This document shows, piece after piece, positions 1 through 13,849 of a DNA stretch of 64,000 nucleotides; the stretch's first letter is position 1; the number at the start of each line of letters is the position of its first letter. The position numbers were made by a program, and so were the translations under genes. The stretch spans positions 9,921,741 through 9,985,740 of the forward strand of contig OZ025209.1 of the NCBI GenBank assembly GCA_964019055.1, given 5' to 3'. Source of the stretch: Anthopleura xanthogrammica. Taxonomy: Eukaryota; Cnidaria; Anthozoa; Actiniaria; Actiniidae. The notes under the pieces were generated by a model. It made no database searches. It was not told where the DNA came from and worked only from the letters and a program-made list of their open reading frames with translations.

Positions 1-406
1 TGGCGGCGGACGTGATATCAATGATCTCTCGTACAAAGACTGAATCCTAGGATTGGACTAACTGAAAAAGTCATCGTGTGCGTGTGGAATATGTGGACAG
101 AGAAAGGAAAACGTCTCGTCGTCGTGCTGAAACAGAAGACATCTGTTTATACAAGAGACAATATGACCGTTAACTGCAGAGCATTTATAAGCTTAAGTAT
201 ATATATATAAGCAAGTATAAGTAGCCTTATATGAAGTAAGTATACTTTTTGAGTGAAAATCGCTGAGGCAAATATTTAAGTTCAAAATCGTGAATAAGTT
301 TTTTCATTCTTCATGATTGTTTTGATATTTACTAGTCTAAGAAAGTCAAAGCAAACTAGTAAAACCAGCCTACGCTTCTGTTTAGTTTCAATAAGAACTG
401 AGGTGA
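1..406. other. Unannotated sequence left of the satellite (RTEL1 intron 2)
   Basis: No exon, RNA gene or repeat is recognised here. The next RTEL1 exon would encode the motif Ia region (IIYxSRTHSQL in relatives) on the minus strand. I looked for it and did not find it, so the stretch is most likely still intron 2 of RTEL1. Confidence 0.4.
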
Positions 407-3400
407 AATTTCACATATAAATGTTTCTGCATTGGAAGGTTAGATTTCACATATAAATATGTTTCTGCATTGGAAGGTTAGATTTCACATATAAATATGT
501 TTCTGCATTGGAAGGTTAGATTTCACATATAAATATGTTTCTGCATTGGAAGGTTAGATTTCACATATATATATGTGTCTGCATTGGAAGGTTAGATTTC
601 ACATATAAATATGTTTCTGCATTGGAAGGTTAGATTTCACATATAAATATGTTTCTGCATTGGAAGGTTAGATTTCACATATATATATGTTTCTGCATTG
701 GAAGGTTAGATTTCACATATATATATGTTTCTGCATTGGAAGGTTAGATTTCACATATATATATGTGTCTGCATTGGAAGGTTAGATTTCACATATAAAT
801 ATGTTTCTGCATTGGAAGGTTAGATTTCACATATAAATATGTTTCTGCATTGGAAGGTTAGATTTCACATATATATATGTTTCTGCATTGGAAGGTTAGA
901 TTTTACATATATATATGTGTCTGCATTGGAAGGTTAGATTTCACATATATATATGTGTCTGCATTGGAAGGTTAGATTTCACATATAAATATGTTTCTGC
1001 ATTGGAAGGTTAGATTTCACATATATATATGTTTCTGCATTGGAAGGTTAGATTTCACATATATATATGTTTCTGCATTGGAAGGTTAGATTTCACATAT
1101 ATATATGTGTCTGCATTGGAAGGTTAGATTTCACATATAAATATGTTTCTGCATTGGAAGGTTAGATTTCACATATAAATATGTTTCTGCATTGGAAGGT
1201 TAGATTTCACATATATATATGTTTCTGCATTGGAAGGTTAGATTTCACATGTATATATGTGTCTGCATTGGAAGGTTAGATTTCACATATAAATATGTTT
1301 CTGCATTGGAAGGTTAGATTTCACATATATATATGTTTCTGCATTGGAAGGTTAGATTTCACATATAAATATGTTTCTGCATTGGAAGGTTAGATTTCAC
1401 ATATATATATGTGTCTGCATTGGAAGGTTAGATTTCACATATAAATATGTTTCTGCATTGGAAGGTTAGATTTCACATATAAATATGTTTCTGCATTGGA
1501 AGGTTAGATTTCACATATAAATATGTTTCTGCATTGGAAGGTTAGATTTCACATATATATATGTTTCTGCATTGGAAGGTTAGATTTCACATATAAATAT
1601 GTTTCTGCATTGGAAGGTTAGATTTCACATATATATATGTTTCTGCATTGGAAGGTTAGATTTCACATATATATATGTTTCTGCATTGGAAGGTTAGATT
1701 TCACATATATATATGTGTCTGCATTGGAAGGTTAGATTTCACATATAAATATGTTTCTGCATTGGAAGGTTAGATTTCACATATAAATATGTTTCTGCAT
1801 TGGAAGGTTAGATTTCACATATATATATGTTTCTGCATTGGAAGGTTAGATTTTACATATATATATGTGTCTGCATTGGAAGGTTAGATTTCACATATAT
1901 ATATGTGTCTGCATTGGAAGGTTAGATTTCACATATAAATATGTTTCTGCATTGGAAGGTTAGATTTCACATATATATATGTTTCTGCATTGGAAGGTTA
2001 GATTTCACATATATATATGTTTCTGCATTGGAAGGTTAGATTTCACATATATATATGTGTCTGCATTGGAAGGTTAGATTTCACATATAAATATGTTTCT
2101 GCATTGGAAGGTTAGATTTCACATATAAATATGTTTCTGCATTGGAAGGTTAGATTTCACATATATATATGTTTCTGCATTGGAAGGTTAGATTTCACAT
2201 GTATATATGTGTCTGCATTGGAAGGTTAGATTTCACATATAAATATGTTTCTGCATTGGAAGGTTAGATTTCACATATATATATGTTTCTGCATTGGAAG
2301 GTTAGATTTCACATATAAATATGTTTCTGCATTGGAAGGTTAGATTTCACATATATATATGTGTCTGCATTGGAAGGTTAGATTTCACATATAAATATGT
2401 TTCTGCATTGGAAGGTTAGATTTCACATATAAATATGTTTCTGCATTGGAAGGTTAGATTTCACATATAAATATGTTTCTGCATTGGAAGGTTAGATTTC
2501 ACATATATATATGTTTCTGCATTGGAAGGTTAGATTTCACATATATATATGTGTCTGCACTGGAAGGTTAGATTTCACATATAAATATGTGTCTGCATTG
2601 GAAGGTTAGATTTCACATATATATATGTGTCTGCATTGGAAGGTTAGATTTCACATATAAATATGTTTCTGCATTGGAAGGTTAGATTTCACATATAAAT
2701 ATGTTTCTGCATTGGAAGGTTAGATTTCACATATATATATGTTTCTGCATTGGAAGGTTAGATTTCACATATATATATGTTTCTGCATTGGAAGGTTAGA
2801 TTTCACATATATATATGTGTCTGCATTGGAAGGTTAGATTTCACATATAAATATGTTTCTGCATTGGAAGGTTAGATTTCACATATAAATATGTTTCTGC
2901 ATTGGAAGGTTAGATTTCACATATATATATGTTTCTGCATTGGAAGGTTAGATTTTACATATATATATGTGTCTGCATTGGAAGGTTAGATTTCACATAT
3001 ATATATGTGTCTGCATTGGAAGGTTAGATTTCACATATAAATATGTTTCTGCATTGGAAGGTTAGATTTCACATATATATATGTGTCTGCATTGGAAGGT
3101 TAGATTTCACATATAAATATGTTTCTGCATTGGAAGGTTAGATTTCACATATAAATATGTTTCTGCATTGGAAGGTTAGATTTCACATATAAATATGTTT
3201 CTGCATTGGAAGGTTAGATTTCACATATATATATGTTTCTGCATTGGAAGGTTAGATTTCACATATATATATGTGTCTGCACTGGAAGGTTAGATTTCAC
3301 ATATAAATATGTGTCTGCATTGGAAGGTTAGATTTCACATATATATATGTGTCTGCATTGGAAGGTTAGATTTCACATATAAATATGTTTCTGCATTGGA

Positions 3401-6400
3401 AGGTTAGATTTCACATATAAATATGTTTCTGCATTGGAAGGTTAGATTTCACATATATATATGTTTCTGCATTGGAAGGTTAGATTTCACATATATATAT
3501 GTGTCTGCACTGGAAGGTTAGATTTCACATATAAATATGTGTCTGCATTGGAAGGTTAGATTTCACATATATATATGTGTCTGCATTGGAAGGTTAGATT
3601 TCACATATAAATATGTTTCTGCATTGGAAGGTTAGATTTCACATATAAATATGTTTCTGCATTGGAAGGTTAGATTTCACATATATATATGTTTCTGCAT
3701 TGGAAGGTTAGATTTCACATATATATATGTTTCTGCATTGGAAGGTTAGATTTCACATATATATATGTGTCTGCATTGGAAGGTTAGATTTCACATATAA
3801 ATATGTTTCTGCATTGGAAGGTTAGATTTCACATATAAATATGTTTCTGCATTGGAAGGTTAGATTTCACATATATATATGTTTCTGCATTGGAAGGTTA
3901 GATTTTACATATATATATGTGTCTGCATTGGAAGGTTAGATTTCACATATATATATGTGTCTGCATTGGAAGGTTAGATTTCACATATAAATATGTTTCT
4001 GCATTGGAAGGTTAGATTTCACATATATATATGTGTCTGCATTGGAAGGTTAGATTTCACATATAAATATGTTTCTGCATTGGAAGGTTAGATTTCACAT
4101 ATAAATATGTTTCTGCATTGGAAGGTTAGATTTCACATATAAATATGTTTCTGCATTGGAAGGTTAGATTTCACATATATATATGTTTCTGCATTGGAAG
4201 GTTAGATTTCACATATATATATGTGTCTGCACTGGAAGGTTAGATTTCACATATAAATATGTGTCTGCATTGGAAGGTTAGATTTCACATATATATATGT
4301 GTCTGCATTGGAAGGTTAGATTTCACATATAAATATGTTTCTGCATTGGAAGGTTAGATTTCACATATAAATATGTTTCTGCATTGGAAGGTTAGATTTC
4401 ACATATATATATGTTTCTGCATTGGAAGGTTAGATTTCACATATATATATGTTTCTGCATTGAAAGGTTAGATTTCACATATATATATGTGTCTGCATTG
4501 GAAGGTTAGATTTCACATATAAATATGTTTCTGCATTGGAAGGTTAGATTTCACATATAAATATGTTTCTGCATTGGAAGGTTAGATTTCACATATATAT
4601 ATGTTTCTGCATTGGAAGGTTAGATTTTACATATATATATGTGTCTGCATTGGAAGGTTAGATTTCACATATATATATGTGTCTGCATTGGAAGGTTAGA
4701 TTTCACATATAAATATGTTTCTGCATTGGAAGGTTAGATTTCACATATATATATGTTTCTGCATTGGAAGGTTAGATTTCACATATATATATGTTTCTGC
4801 ATTGGAAGGTTAGATTTCACATATATATATGTGTCTGCATTGGAAGGTTAGATTTCACATATAAATATGTTTCTGCATTGGAAGGTTAGATTTCACATAT
4901 AAATATGTTTCTGCATTGGAAGGTTAGATTTCACATATATATATGTTTCTGCATTGGAAGGTTAGATTTCACATGTATATATGTGTCTGCATTGGAAGGT
5001 TAGATTTCACATATAAATATGTTTCTGCATTGGAAGGTTAGATTTCACATATATATATGTTTCTGCATTGGAAGGTTAGATTTCACATATAAATATGTTT
5101 CTGCATTGGAAGGTTAGATTTCACATATATATATGTGTCTGCATTGGAAGGTTAGATTTCACATATAAATATGTTTCTGCATTGGAAGGTTAGATTTCAC
5201 ATATAAATATGTTTCTGCATTGGAAGGTTAGATTTCACATATAAATATGTTTCTGCATTGGAAGGTTAGATTTCACATATATATATGTTTCTGCATTGGA
5301 AGGTTAGATTTCACATATATATATGTGTCTGCACTGGAAGGTTAGATTTCACATATAAATATGTTTCTGCATTGGAAGGTTAGATTTCACATATATATAT
5401 GTTTCTGCATTGGAAGGTTAGATTTCACATATATATATGTGTCTGCATTGGAAGGTTAGATTTCACATATAAATATGTTTCTGCATTGGAAGGTTAGATT
5501 TCACATATAAATATGTTTCTGCATTGGAAGGTTCGATTTCACATATATATATGTTTCTGCATTGGAAGGTTAGATTTCACATATAAATATGTTTCTGCAT
5601 TGGAAGGTTAGATTTCACATATATATATGTTTCTGCATTGGAAGGTTAGATTTCACATATAAATATGTTTCTGCATTGGAAGGTTAGATTTCACATATAT
5701 ATATGTGTCTGCATTGGAAGGTTAGATTTCACATATATATATGTTTCTGCATTGGAAGGTTAGATTTCACATATAAATATGTTTCTGCATTGGAAGGTTA
5801 GATTTCACATATATATATGTTTCTGCATTGGAAGGTTAGATTTCACATATATATATGTGTCTGCATTGGAAGGTTAGATTTCACATATAAATATGTTTCT
5901 GCATTGGAAGGTTAGATTTCACATATAAATATGTTTCTGCATTGGAAGGTTAGATTTCACATATATATATGTTTCTGCATTGGAAGGTTAGATTTCACAT
6001 ATATATATGTGTCTGCACTGGAAGGTTAGATTTCACATATAAATATGTGTCTGCATTGGAAGGTTAGATTTCACATATATATATGTGTCTGCATTGGAAG
6101 GTTAGATTTCACATATAAATATGTTTCTGCATTGGAAGGTTAGATTTCACATATAAATATGTTTCTGCATTGGAAGGTTAGATTTCACATATATATATGT
6201 TTCTGCATTGGAAGGTTAGATTTCACATATATATATGTTTCTGCATTGGAAGGTTAGATTTCACATATATATATGTGTCTGCATTGGAAGGTTAGATTTC
6301 ACATATAAATATGTTTCTGCATTGGAAGGTTAGATTTCACATATAAATATGTTTCTGCATTGGAAGGTTAGATTTCACATATATATATGTTTCTGCATTG

Positions 6401-8565
6401 GAAGGTTAGATTTTACATATATATATGTGTCTGCATTGGAAGGTTAGATTTCACATATATATATGTGTCTGCATTGGAAGGTTAGATTTCACATATAAAT
6501 ATGTTTCTGCATTGGAAGGTTAGATTTCACATATATATATGTTTCTGCATTGGAAGGTTAGATTTCACATATATATATGTTTCTGCATTGGAAGGTTAGA
6601 TTTCACATATATATATGTGTCTGCATTGGAAGGTTAGATTTCACATATAAATATGTTTCTGCATTGGAAGGTTAGATTTCACATATAAATATGTTTCTGC
6701 ATTGGAAGGTTAGATTTCACATATATATATGTTTCTGCATTGGAAGGTTAGATTTCACATGTATATATGTGTCTGCATTGGAAGGTTAGATTTCACATAT
6801 AAATATGTTTCTGCATTGGAAGGTTAGATTTCACATATATATATGTTTCTGCATTGGAAGGTTAGATTTCACATATAAATATGTTTCTGCATTGGAAGGT
6901 TAGATTTCACATATATATATGTGTCTGCATTGGAAGGTTAGATTTCACATATAAATATGTTTCTGCATTGGAAGGTTAGATTTCACATATAAATATGTTT
7001 CTGCATTGGAAGGTTAGATTTCACATATAAATATGTTTCTGCATTGGAAGGTTAGATTTCACATATATATATGTTTCTGCATTGGAAGGTTAGATTTCAC
7101 ATATATATATGTGTCTGCACTGGAAGGTTAGATTTCACATATAAATATGTTTCTGCATTGGAAGGTTAGATTTCACATATATATATGTTTCTGCATTGGA
7201 AGGTTAGATTTCACATATATATATGTGTCTGCATTGGAAGGTTAGATTTCACATATAAATATGTTTCTGCATTGGAAGGTTAGATTTCACATATAAATAT
7301 GTTTCTGCATTGGAAGGTTAGATTTCACATATATATATGTTTCTGCATTGGAAGGTTAGATTTCACATATAAATATGTTTCTGCATTGGAAGGTTAGATT
7401 TCACATATATATATGTTTCTGCATTGGAAGGTTAGATTTCACATATAAATATGTTTCTGCATTGGAAGGTTAGATTTCACATATATATATGTGTCTGCAT
7501 TGGAAGGTTAGATTTCACATATATATATGTTTCTGCATTGGAAGGTTAGATTTCACATATAAATATGTTTCTGCATTGGAAGGTTAGATTTCACATATAT
7601 ATATGTTTCTGCATTGGAAGGTTAGATTTCACATATATATATGTGTCTGCATTGGAAGGTTAGATTTCACATATAAATATGTTTCTGCATTGGAAGGTTA
7701 GATTTCACATATAAATATGTTTCTGCATTGGAAGGTTAGATTTCACATATATATATGTTTCTGCATTGGAAGGTTAGATTTCACATATATATATGTGTCT
7801 GCATTGGAAGGTTAGATTTCACATATAAATATGTTTCTGCATTGGAAGGTTAGATTTCACATATAAATATGTTTCTGCATTGGAAGGTTAGATTTCACAT
7901 ATATATATGTGTCTGCATTGGAAGGTTAGATTTCACATATAAATATGTTTCTGCATTGGAAGGTTAGATTTCACATATATATATGTGTCTGCATTGGAAG
8001 GTTAGATTTCACATATAAATATGTTTCTGCATTGGAAGGTTAGATTTCACATATATATATGTTTCTGCATTGGAAGGTCAGATTTCACATATAAATATGT
8101 TTCTGCATTGGAAGGTTAGATTTCACATATATATATGTGTCTGCATTGGAAGGTTAGATTTCACATATAAATATGTTTCTGCATTGGAAGGTTAGATTTC
8201 ACATATATATATGTGTCTGCATTGGAAGGTTAGATTTCACATATAAATATGTTTCTGCATTGGAAGGTTAGATTTCACATATAAATATGTTTCTGCATTG
8301 GAAGGTTAGATTTCACACATAAATATGTTTCTGCATTGGAAGGTTAGATTTCACATATAAATATGTTTCTGCATTGGAAGGTTAGATTTCACATATATAT
8401 ATGTTTCTGCATTGGAAGGTCAGATTTCACATATAAATATGTTTCTGCATTGGAAGGTTAGATTTCACATATAAATATGCTTCTGTAGTCAAAAGTTGGA
8501 ATCTCAGATTCCACATATAAATATGTTTGGATGTGAAGGTCATATTTCACATATAAATATGTGAT
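407..8565. repeat. 38-bp satellite array, about 212 copies, with 25-unit higher-order repeats
   Basis: The unit runs from gatttcacat to gaaggtta and is 38 bp long (successive gatttcacat starts at 481 and 519). Two positions vary between units: the core is ACATATAAATATGT or the fully palindromic ACATATATATATGT, followed by GTTTCTGC or GTGTCTGC. Rarer markers are gattttacat, catgtatata and ctgcactgg. The markers recur at exactly 950 bp (25 units): catgtatata at 1251 and 2201, gattttacat at 899/1849 and 2951/3901, ctgcactgg at 2559/3509 and 3281/4231. A nested 722-bp (19-unit) spacing is also seen. Units beyond about 8480 are degenerate and fade out by 8565. The array lies inside RTEL1 intron 2. 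Confidence 0.97.
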
Positions 8566-9213
8566 CGATATGGGGCTGTAGTAATGAGCTACTACTTTTT
8601 GAACATAAACAAGAAATATATGTACATGCCTTGTCATATTTGTTTAAAACTGTCCAAAGTTGTAAAAACAATAAAAAAATTAAAGAAAAAAATAAAATAT
8701 TGGAATTTTGTACAAATTATTATATACAGTGGAAAGCAAAACAGTGATGATTAATAAAGTATTGAAAAAGGTACATTTCAAGAATGAATGTTAAACATAA
8801 ATTTATGGGACATGTTATTTTGTACATATTAACATACACAGGATCATACTTCTAATGATTTTGTTCAAAACATGTGTATATTTATGCCAGTCCAAAAATC
8901 TAAATTTAAAGTTTGGGTTGTTTTACTGAGTCTGTGTATTAAATTTTTTATCTATAGGACCTTTTAAGTAAGTGCAAAATATAGGACTTGCCAAAGCATA
9001 GCCTGCATAGCAGGCGGTTTGCGTTAGTTCTTTTGGTATGGTTTGTTCGTTTGTTGTGGTTATGGCCGCGTAGAAACTGGAACGAGAGCAAAAAGTCAAA
9101 AGTCCTCTCTCCCCACCCCCACCTCCATGTTTCACTTTTTTAACATTGCCAAGCAGTCGGGAAAAAACCAAAATGACTGCTACGCAGGCTAGTCAAAGCA
9201 GGATTTTATTTAC
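8566..9213. other. RTEL1 intron 2 sequence between satellite and exon 2
   Basis: AT-rich unique sequence. A minus-strand open frame at 8923-9171 carries a poly-Gly run from a CCCCACCCCCACC tract and shows no family likeness, so I treat it as intronic. Confidence 0.4.
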
Positions 9214-10697
9214 CTTTATTATCACAAGTTCCATCCCAAGTCCCTGCAGCATTTTGCAACTGGTTGCTTAAGTTCTCCTTAAAAGTTTCACCTCCTTTTA
9301 TGTCAGAGCACATTCTCTGCTCTAACTGCATGCTGGCAACAAATGTATTCTTCCATGACAGAGTAGCACAAAGTAAACAAAGGGTTTTTCCAGTTCCAGT
9401 TGGGCTCTCCAAAATACCATTTTTTCTCTAGATTGATTAAAAACATATTGATAGACTATTAAGACTACATACAATACTTGAGTCTTGATTAAAGCATGAT
9501 AAAGACAACAACCAAAGTTGTTCTACAAAGTATTGCAAATTATATACGAGAGATGATAACTAGCGGTAAGCTAGTGTGGGCTGCATCGGTGTTTCTAATG
9601 AAACAGTTGTGATAAAAAGGTAAATTTTACACCGTAAAAAATAAGAAAGATCACTTACTGACGTTTCGGACGCTAGTCCTTCGTCGGAGTAAAAGCAACT
9701 CCGACGAAGGACTAGCGTCCGAAACGTCAGTAAGTGATCTTTCTTATTTTTTACGGTGTAAAATTTACCTTTTCATCACAAATTATATACAGTTAATACA
9801 GCTGCTACTAGGGGACAGTTTTTGTATGAATAGGGAGCAATGTGGCATTTTAAAAATATCAGCATACACACAGTATATATAACACATCCCATAGCATTGA
9901 AATGGCTTCCTATTGTCTACAGATAATTCATCCAATCACAATACGTAGTTCGATCCAGCCACAGTACAGCTACAAATTTGATATCTCCTTTCCTGATCAT
10001 ACAAAAGCTGTTCTATCATGAACTAGTTAGCAACATTTCTATTGTGATGGGATCTTGGAGTGGGGGAAGGGAAGATTTTATAGTTTCGGTATGTGTTTTA
10101 TTAGTGATAGTATGGGCCCGCAGTAGTTGGCCTACCACGGCTGTTGCGGTTACCCTGCCTTACATTGTTCTTGTTGTGTTTTTGTTTTTGTACATAATTA
10201 GTTATTTGGCGAAGCTAATAAAATTAAATTAAAATTAAATTAAATTAAATCTCTCTACGTCCCACACACACACACACTTATTGCTGTACTGTATATTGTA
10301 AATATTACGTGACAAGTCCCTGATAAAAAACAACATTCTTTTTTATATGAAGGATATAGAAAGCTTAATGAGATAGTGGACTAGGTTCAAGTATAGATAG
10401 GTATGAGGAATTGTTTGAGGCATAACTTTTAGATGTAAAGAACTGAGTATAAAAACTGAATCAATAAAACTAAATGAAAACATTTATTGGCTTATTATTT
10501 GGAAGAAGATTCTTGTTAATAAAAATACGAAAACTAGTTTGAATAAAACTTAATGAACAATAAGCTAAACATAAAAATCTACTCCTTAAGCTTACTTCTT
10601 GAAGACATTGGATGACTTTCTCCATGTATGCTAGCTGACAATCATAAGGCTGGAATGGAAACTCCACGTCGACATTCCTGATGCTGTTAGTGGTCAT
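9214..10697 (-). CDS. RTEL1: RTEL1 (regulator of telomere elongation helicase 1), exons 1-2, 5' part of gene
   Basis: RTEL1 is an Fe-S, FANCJ/XPD-type 5'-3' DNA helicase that removes T-loops, D-loops and G-quadruplexes in the nucleus. Exon 1 is 10697-10596: the protein starts [20 protein letters not shown], and FPFQPY followed by a conserved Gln is the helicase Q-motif region found at the RTEL1 N-terminus. The donor is GTAAGC, phase 0. Exon 2 is 9427-9214 and reads [20 protein letters not shown], the Walker A motif in its RTEL1-specific context, then continues through a divergent asparagine/glycine-rich linker to a GTAAAT donor. The catalytic DEAH box, the Fe-S cysteines and the C-terminus are not in the window. 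The remaining exons must lie left of position 1, so intron 2 exceeds 9.2 kb and contains the 38-bp satellite. The start is the first ATG of the frame and aligns with the family start. Confidence 0.9.
9607..9782. mobile_element. 176-bp near-perfect palindromic foldback element in RTEL1 intron 1
   Basis: The left arm (from ttgtgataaaaaggtaaatt) and the right arm (ending at atcacaa) are near-perfect reverse complements with a loop of only about 7 bases (aaaagca at the centre, about 9693-9699). The arms contain the block GACGAAGGACTAGCGTCCGA in opposite orientations. There is no coding capacity. No target duplication can be assigned because the ends are AT-rich. Confidence 0.9.
10221..10280. repeat. 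AATTA-type and (CA)n simple repeats
   Basis: Low-complexity aattaaattaaaattaaatt is followed by a short (CA)n run at about 10262-10278, inside RTEL1 intron 1. The rest of the intron (9783-10595) shows nothing else recognisable. Confidence 0.8.
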
Positions 10698-11137
10698 GAT
10701 GGATTATTCGTGATAGAAGAAGATGCTGGATATTTTCTCATCACACTAAAATGCTTCAAATAATATACTAGCTTCTGATCTACAAGCTTCTCAAGCTTCC
10801 CGCCATTTGCCATTGGTTGGCCATTCTCGTTCCCAGACTCTAATACGAGAATGGCTCGGGGTTGGGATACCTGTGGTATTGACGTCTTTCTTGACTATGC
10901 TTGCTGAGTTTGATGGAGGGAAAACGGGAAAACGCTCGTAATATACCTATGAGGTGGTAATAAAAGAACAAGAAAAGGTAGAAAAAGCGTATACCGTAAT
11001 TTTTAGTTTTCAGAATTTTTTATCACAGGAAACCCAGCACTGATTATCATGACCTATCATGCTGAGTACAACAATCTTTCTTTCTGGGTTCCCTGTTGGC
11101 CCTAAGTTAGTACTGTAGCTGACACCACAAGTAACGC
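10698..11137. other. RTEL1 upstream region, probable promoter side
   Basis: About 440 bp between the RTEL1 start codon and the 11138 transposon. No TATA box or known motif can be assigned with confidence. The transposon inserted into this upstream region, about 440 bp from the RTEL1 start codon. Confidence 0.35.
11130..11137. repeat. 8-bp target-site duplication, left copy
   Basis: agtaacgc directly precedes the left terminal repeat. The identical octamer follows the right terminal repeat at 15173-15180. Confidence 0.88.
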
Positions 11138-11221
11138 GGTATATACTTCATGCCAACATGCCATATAGTCGCCCATACATATAGTCGCCAACTTATACTC
11201 GCTCGTCCACATAGTATCCCG

Positions 11222-12090
11222 GCCCTGATCAACTGTCCCTGGCCCTGACCAACTGTCCCTACTTGTGATCAACTGTCCCTAGCCCTGATCAACTGTCCCT
11301 AGCCCTGATCAACTGTCCCTAGCCCTGATCAACTGTCCCTAGCCCTGATCAGCTGTCCCTAGCTGTGATCAACTGTCCCTAGCCCTGATCAGCTGTCCCT
11401 AGCTGTGATCAACTGTCCCTAGCCGTGATCAACTGTCCCTAGCCCTGATCAACTGTCCCTAGTTGTGATCAACTGTCCCTAGCCGTGATCAACTGTCCCT
11501 AGTTGTGATCAACTGTCCCTAGCCCTGATCAACTGTCCCTAGTTGTGATCAACTGTCCCTAGCCGTGATCAACTGTCCCTAGTTGTGATCAACTGTCCCT
11601 AGCCCTGATCAACTGTCCCTAGCCGTGATCAACTGTCCCTAGCCCTGATCAACTGTCCCTAGCCCTGATCAACTGTCCCTAGCCCTGATCAACTGTCCCT
11701 AGCCCTGATCAACTGTCCCTAGCCCTGATCAACTGTCCCTAGCCCTGATCAACTGTCCCTAGCCCTGATCAACTGTCCCTAGCCCTGATCAACTGTCCCT
11801 AGCCCTGATCAACTGTCCCTAGCCCTGATCAACTGTCCCTGGCCCTGATCAACTGTTCCTAGCTGTGATCAACTGTCCCTAGTTGTGATCAACTGTCCCT
11901 AGCCCTGATCAACTGTCCCTAGCCCTGATCAGCTGTCCCTAGCCCTGATCAACTGTCCCTAGCTGTGATCAACTGTCCCTAGTTGTGATCAACTGTCCCT
12001 AGCTGTGATCAACTGTCCCTAGTTGTGATCAACTGTCCCTAGCCCTGATCAACTGTCCCTAGCTGTGATCAGCTGTTCCTAGATGTGCTA
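11222..12090 (+). repeat. 20-bp minisatellite, left arm, about 43 units
   Basis: The unit is agccctgatcaactgtccct with variant 7-mers at its start (agccctg, agctgtg, agttgtg, agccgtg) and an occasional agctgtccct. Every unit contains TGATCA, a palindrome. Confidence 0.97.
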
Positions 12091-12929
12091 GAAAATTTTC
12101 CAAGTCTAACAGATCAACTAAGGGAGCTAGGGTGGGGACAACATGTAAACTGCTCATTAATTAGGTTAATATATTAAGATATAAACCTGGGACGATATAC
12201 AGTTATATAAATCTTGCATTCGTAATTAGCTGGGAACTTAGTCATATAATATAAAGTCCCACATATATTATACAGCTGCACACTTAAGAAATAAATAGGA
12301 ACCAGACATTTTAAACACTTTAATTATCCTGATAGTTTATTCAGCTTCAAAAACTAACTTTAACAAACTTCTTAACTTTTTAGTTAATTTAACTCCTATA
12401 CTCATTTAAAATTATTTATTAGCGCTAGCTCTTATTGAATTATTGAATACCTATATATTATAGTCAACAAACAATAACATTTGCATAACAAAAAACCAGA
12501 GGACAATTAAAATGCCTAATTTCCTTACACAAAAATGTAGTAAATTAATGTTATTCTGTTAAATAATTAGGATATTAGCAATAAACAAGGTCCTTGCATG
12601 TAATTATAACAAGTATGGTTGTGCCATTTCATTCAAAATTAGATCAGTATCGATATATGAAAACTAAGATTAAGAAGAAAATTACAATTCAACCATGCAC
12701 TCTCCATGCAGTTGACATCAGATAGTGGGTCAAAATATATTAAACAAAATGGGAATCAAATTATAATGCTTAAAGCTTTCCATATGCCAAAGAGTAAGTT
12801 AGCCATGGAGTTTTGTCAAGTAGCTAAAAGCATCATTAATACTGAAAGGTGTATTCCAGCTTTAATTTACTGCTATACCTAATTATTTCAAAGAGAGAAA
12901 AGAAAAACAATTGCCATATGCAGCTGTAT

Positions 12930-12960
<31 letters not shown>

Positions 12961-13849
12961 TTATCAGTTCTTATTAATAGGAAAAAAATTAAGTTAATAA
13001 CTTGTTTATCCTAAGGACCAAGAGGCAAATTCATTGTCTATATTAATTCAATATATTCCTTATTATTCTGATTAGAATATAGCAGTTTGGCCATATAACC
13101 TGTGCTGTGGTCTTTTCGTTTGCATTTGATTTCTTGCTGTACTATGCGAGCTGCTTGCGACAGAGTTGTACAACAATGTAATGTTATTGACACTAGGAAT
13201 TATACATGTATATACATTTGAGAAGAAGCGGATTGTTTGTGAATTCCTTTGCATCTTTTTCTATATATTAATATGCCATCTCAGGAATCAGAAACAAAAC
13301 ATACATAAGGCAAGGAAACCTATATATATAAGCTAAACCATATCTATACCATTTTCATCTCAGACACTAGTTCAGACTACAAATATTTGAGTGCGAACAC
13401 ATTACAACCATGAAAGGAATAGAAAGTTGTTAATAACAAAAAGTCACTATTTATAGACAAACAGTTGCTTATCACTCAACCTGAACATTCATTACACAAA
13501 GATATATGTACACAAGATATCACTTTAATTATTCTTTGTGTAGAGACTGTTCTGGTTGAGTGATAGTAACTGTAACTCGCTAAGGAGCTACTATTTGTTA
13601 TTAACAATTTTGTATTTCTTTCATGGTTTTAATTCTAGAATTGAATCAAGCTTTACTCTTCCAACATTGTGCACACAACAATTTCATTGTGTAAACATAG
13701 CTGTAACATATATAGCTTGCAACATCTTTGCAATTTTTAGCTAATCAGGTTGCGCCAAATTTATAATTCCTTACCAAAATTTGATGTTTATCGAACATTT
13801 AATGTTAATCAAAGAGAGATGCCATGACATGTCATGATGTGACACAGTT
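12091..13849. other. AT-rich core of the 11138-15172 element
   Basis: No convincing gene. A (TA)n run sits at about 12939-12961. An internal foldback lies at about 13400-13640: gaaagttgttaataacaaa pairs with tttgttattaacaattttg, and tatcactcaacctgaac pairs with gttctggttgagtgata. The short frames at 13072-13254 and 13556-13744 look like chance. Confidence 0.6.

Noticed and set aside
407..8565. CRISPR-like array (regular repeats)
   Set aside because: Units are head-to-tail with no unique spacers, and the genome is eukaryotic. It is a satellite.
8923..9171. 82-aa minus-strand frame
   Set aside because: Low-complexity Gly run, no family motifs, lies in RTEL1 intron 2, and does not continue the helicase sequence.
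9978..10232. 84-aa plus-strand frame with a hydrophobic C-terminus
   Set aside because: Antisense to RTEL1 intron 1, composition-driven, no start context or homologous motif.
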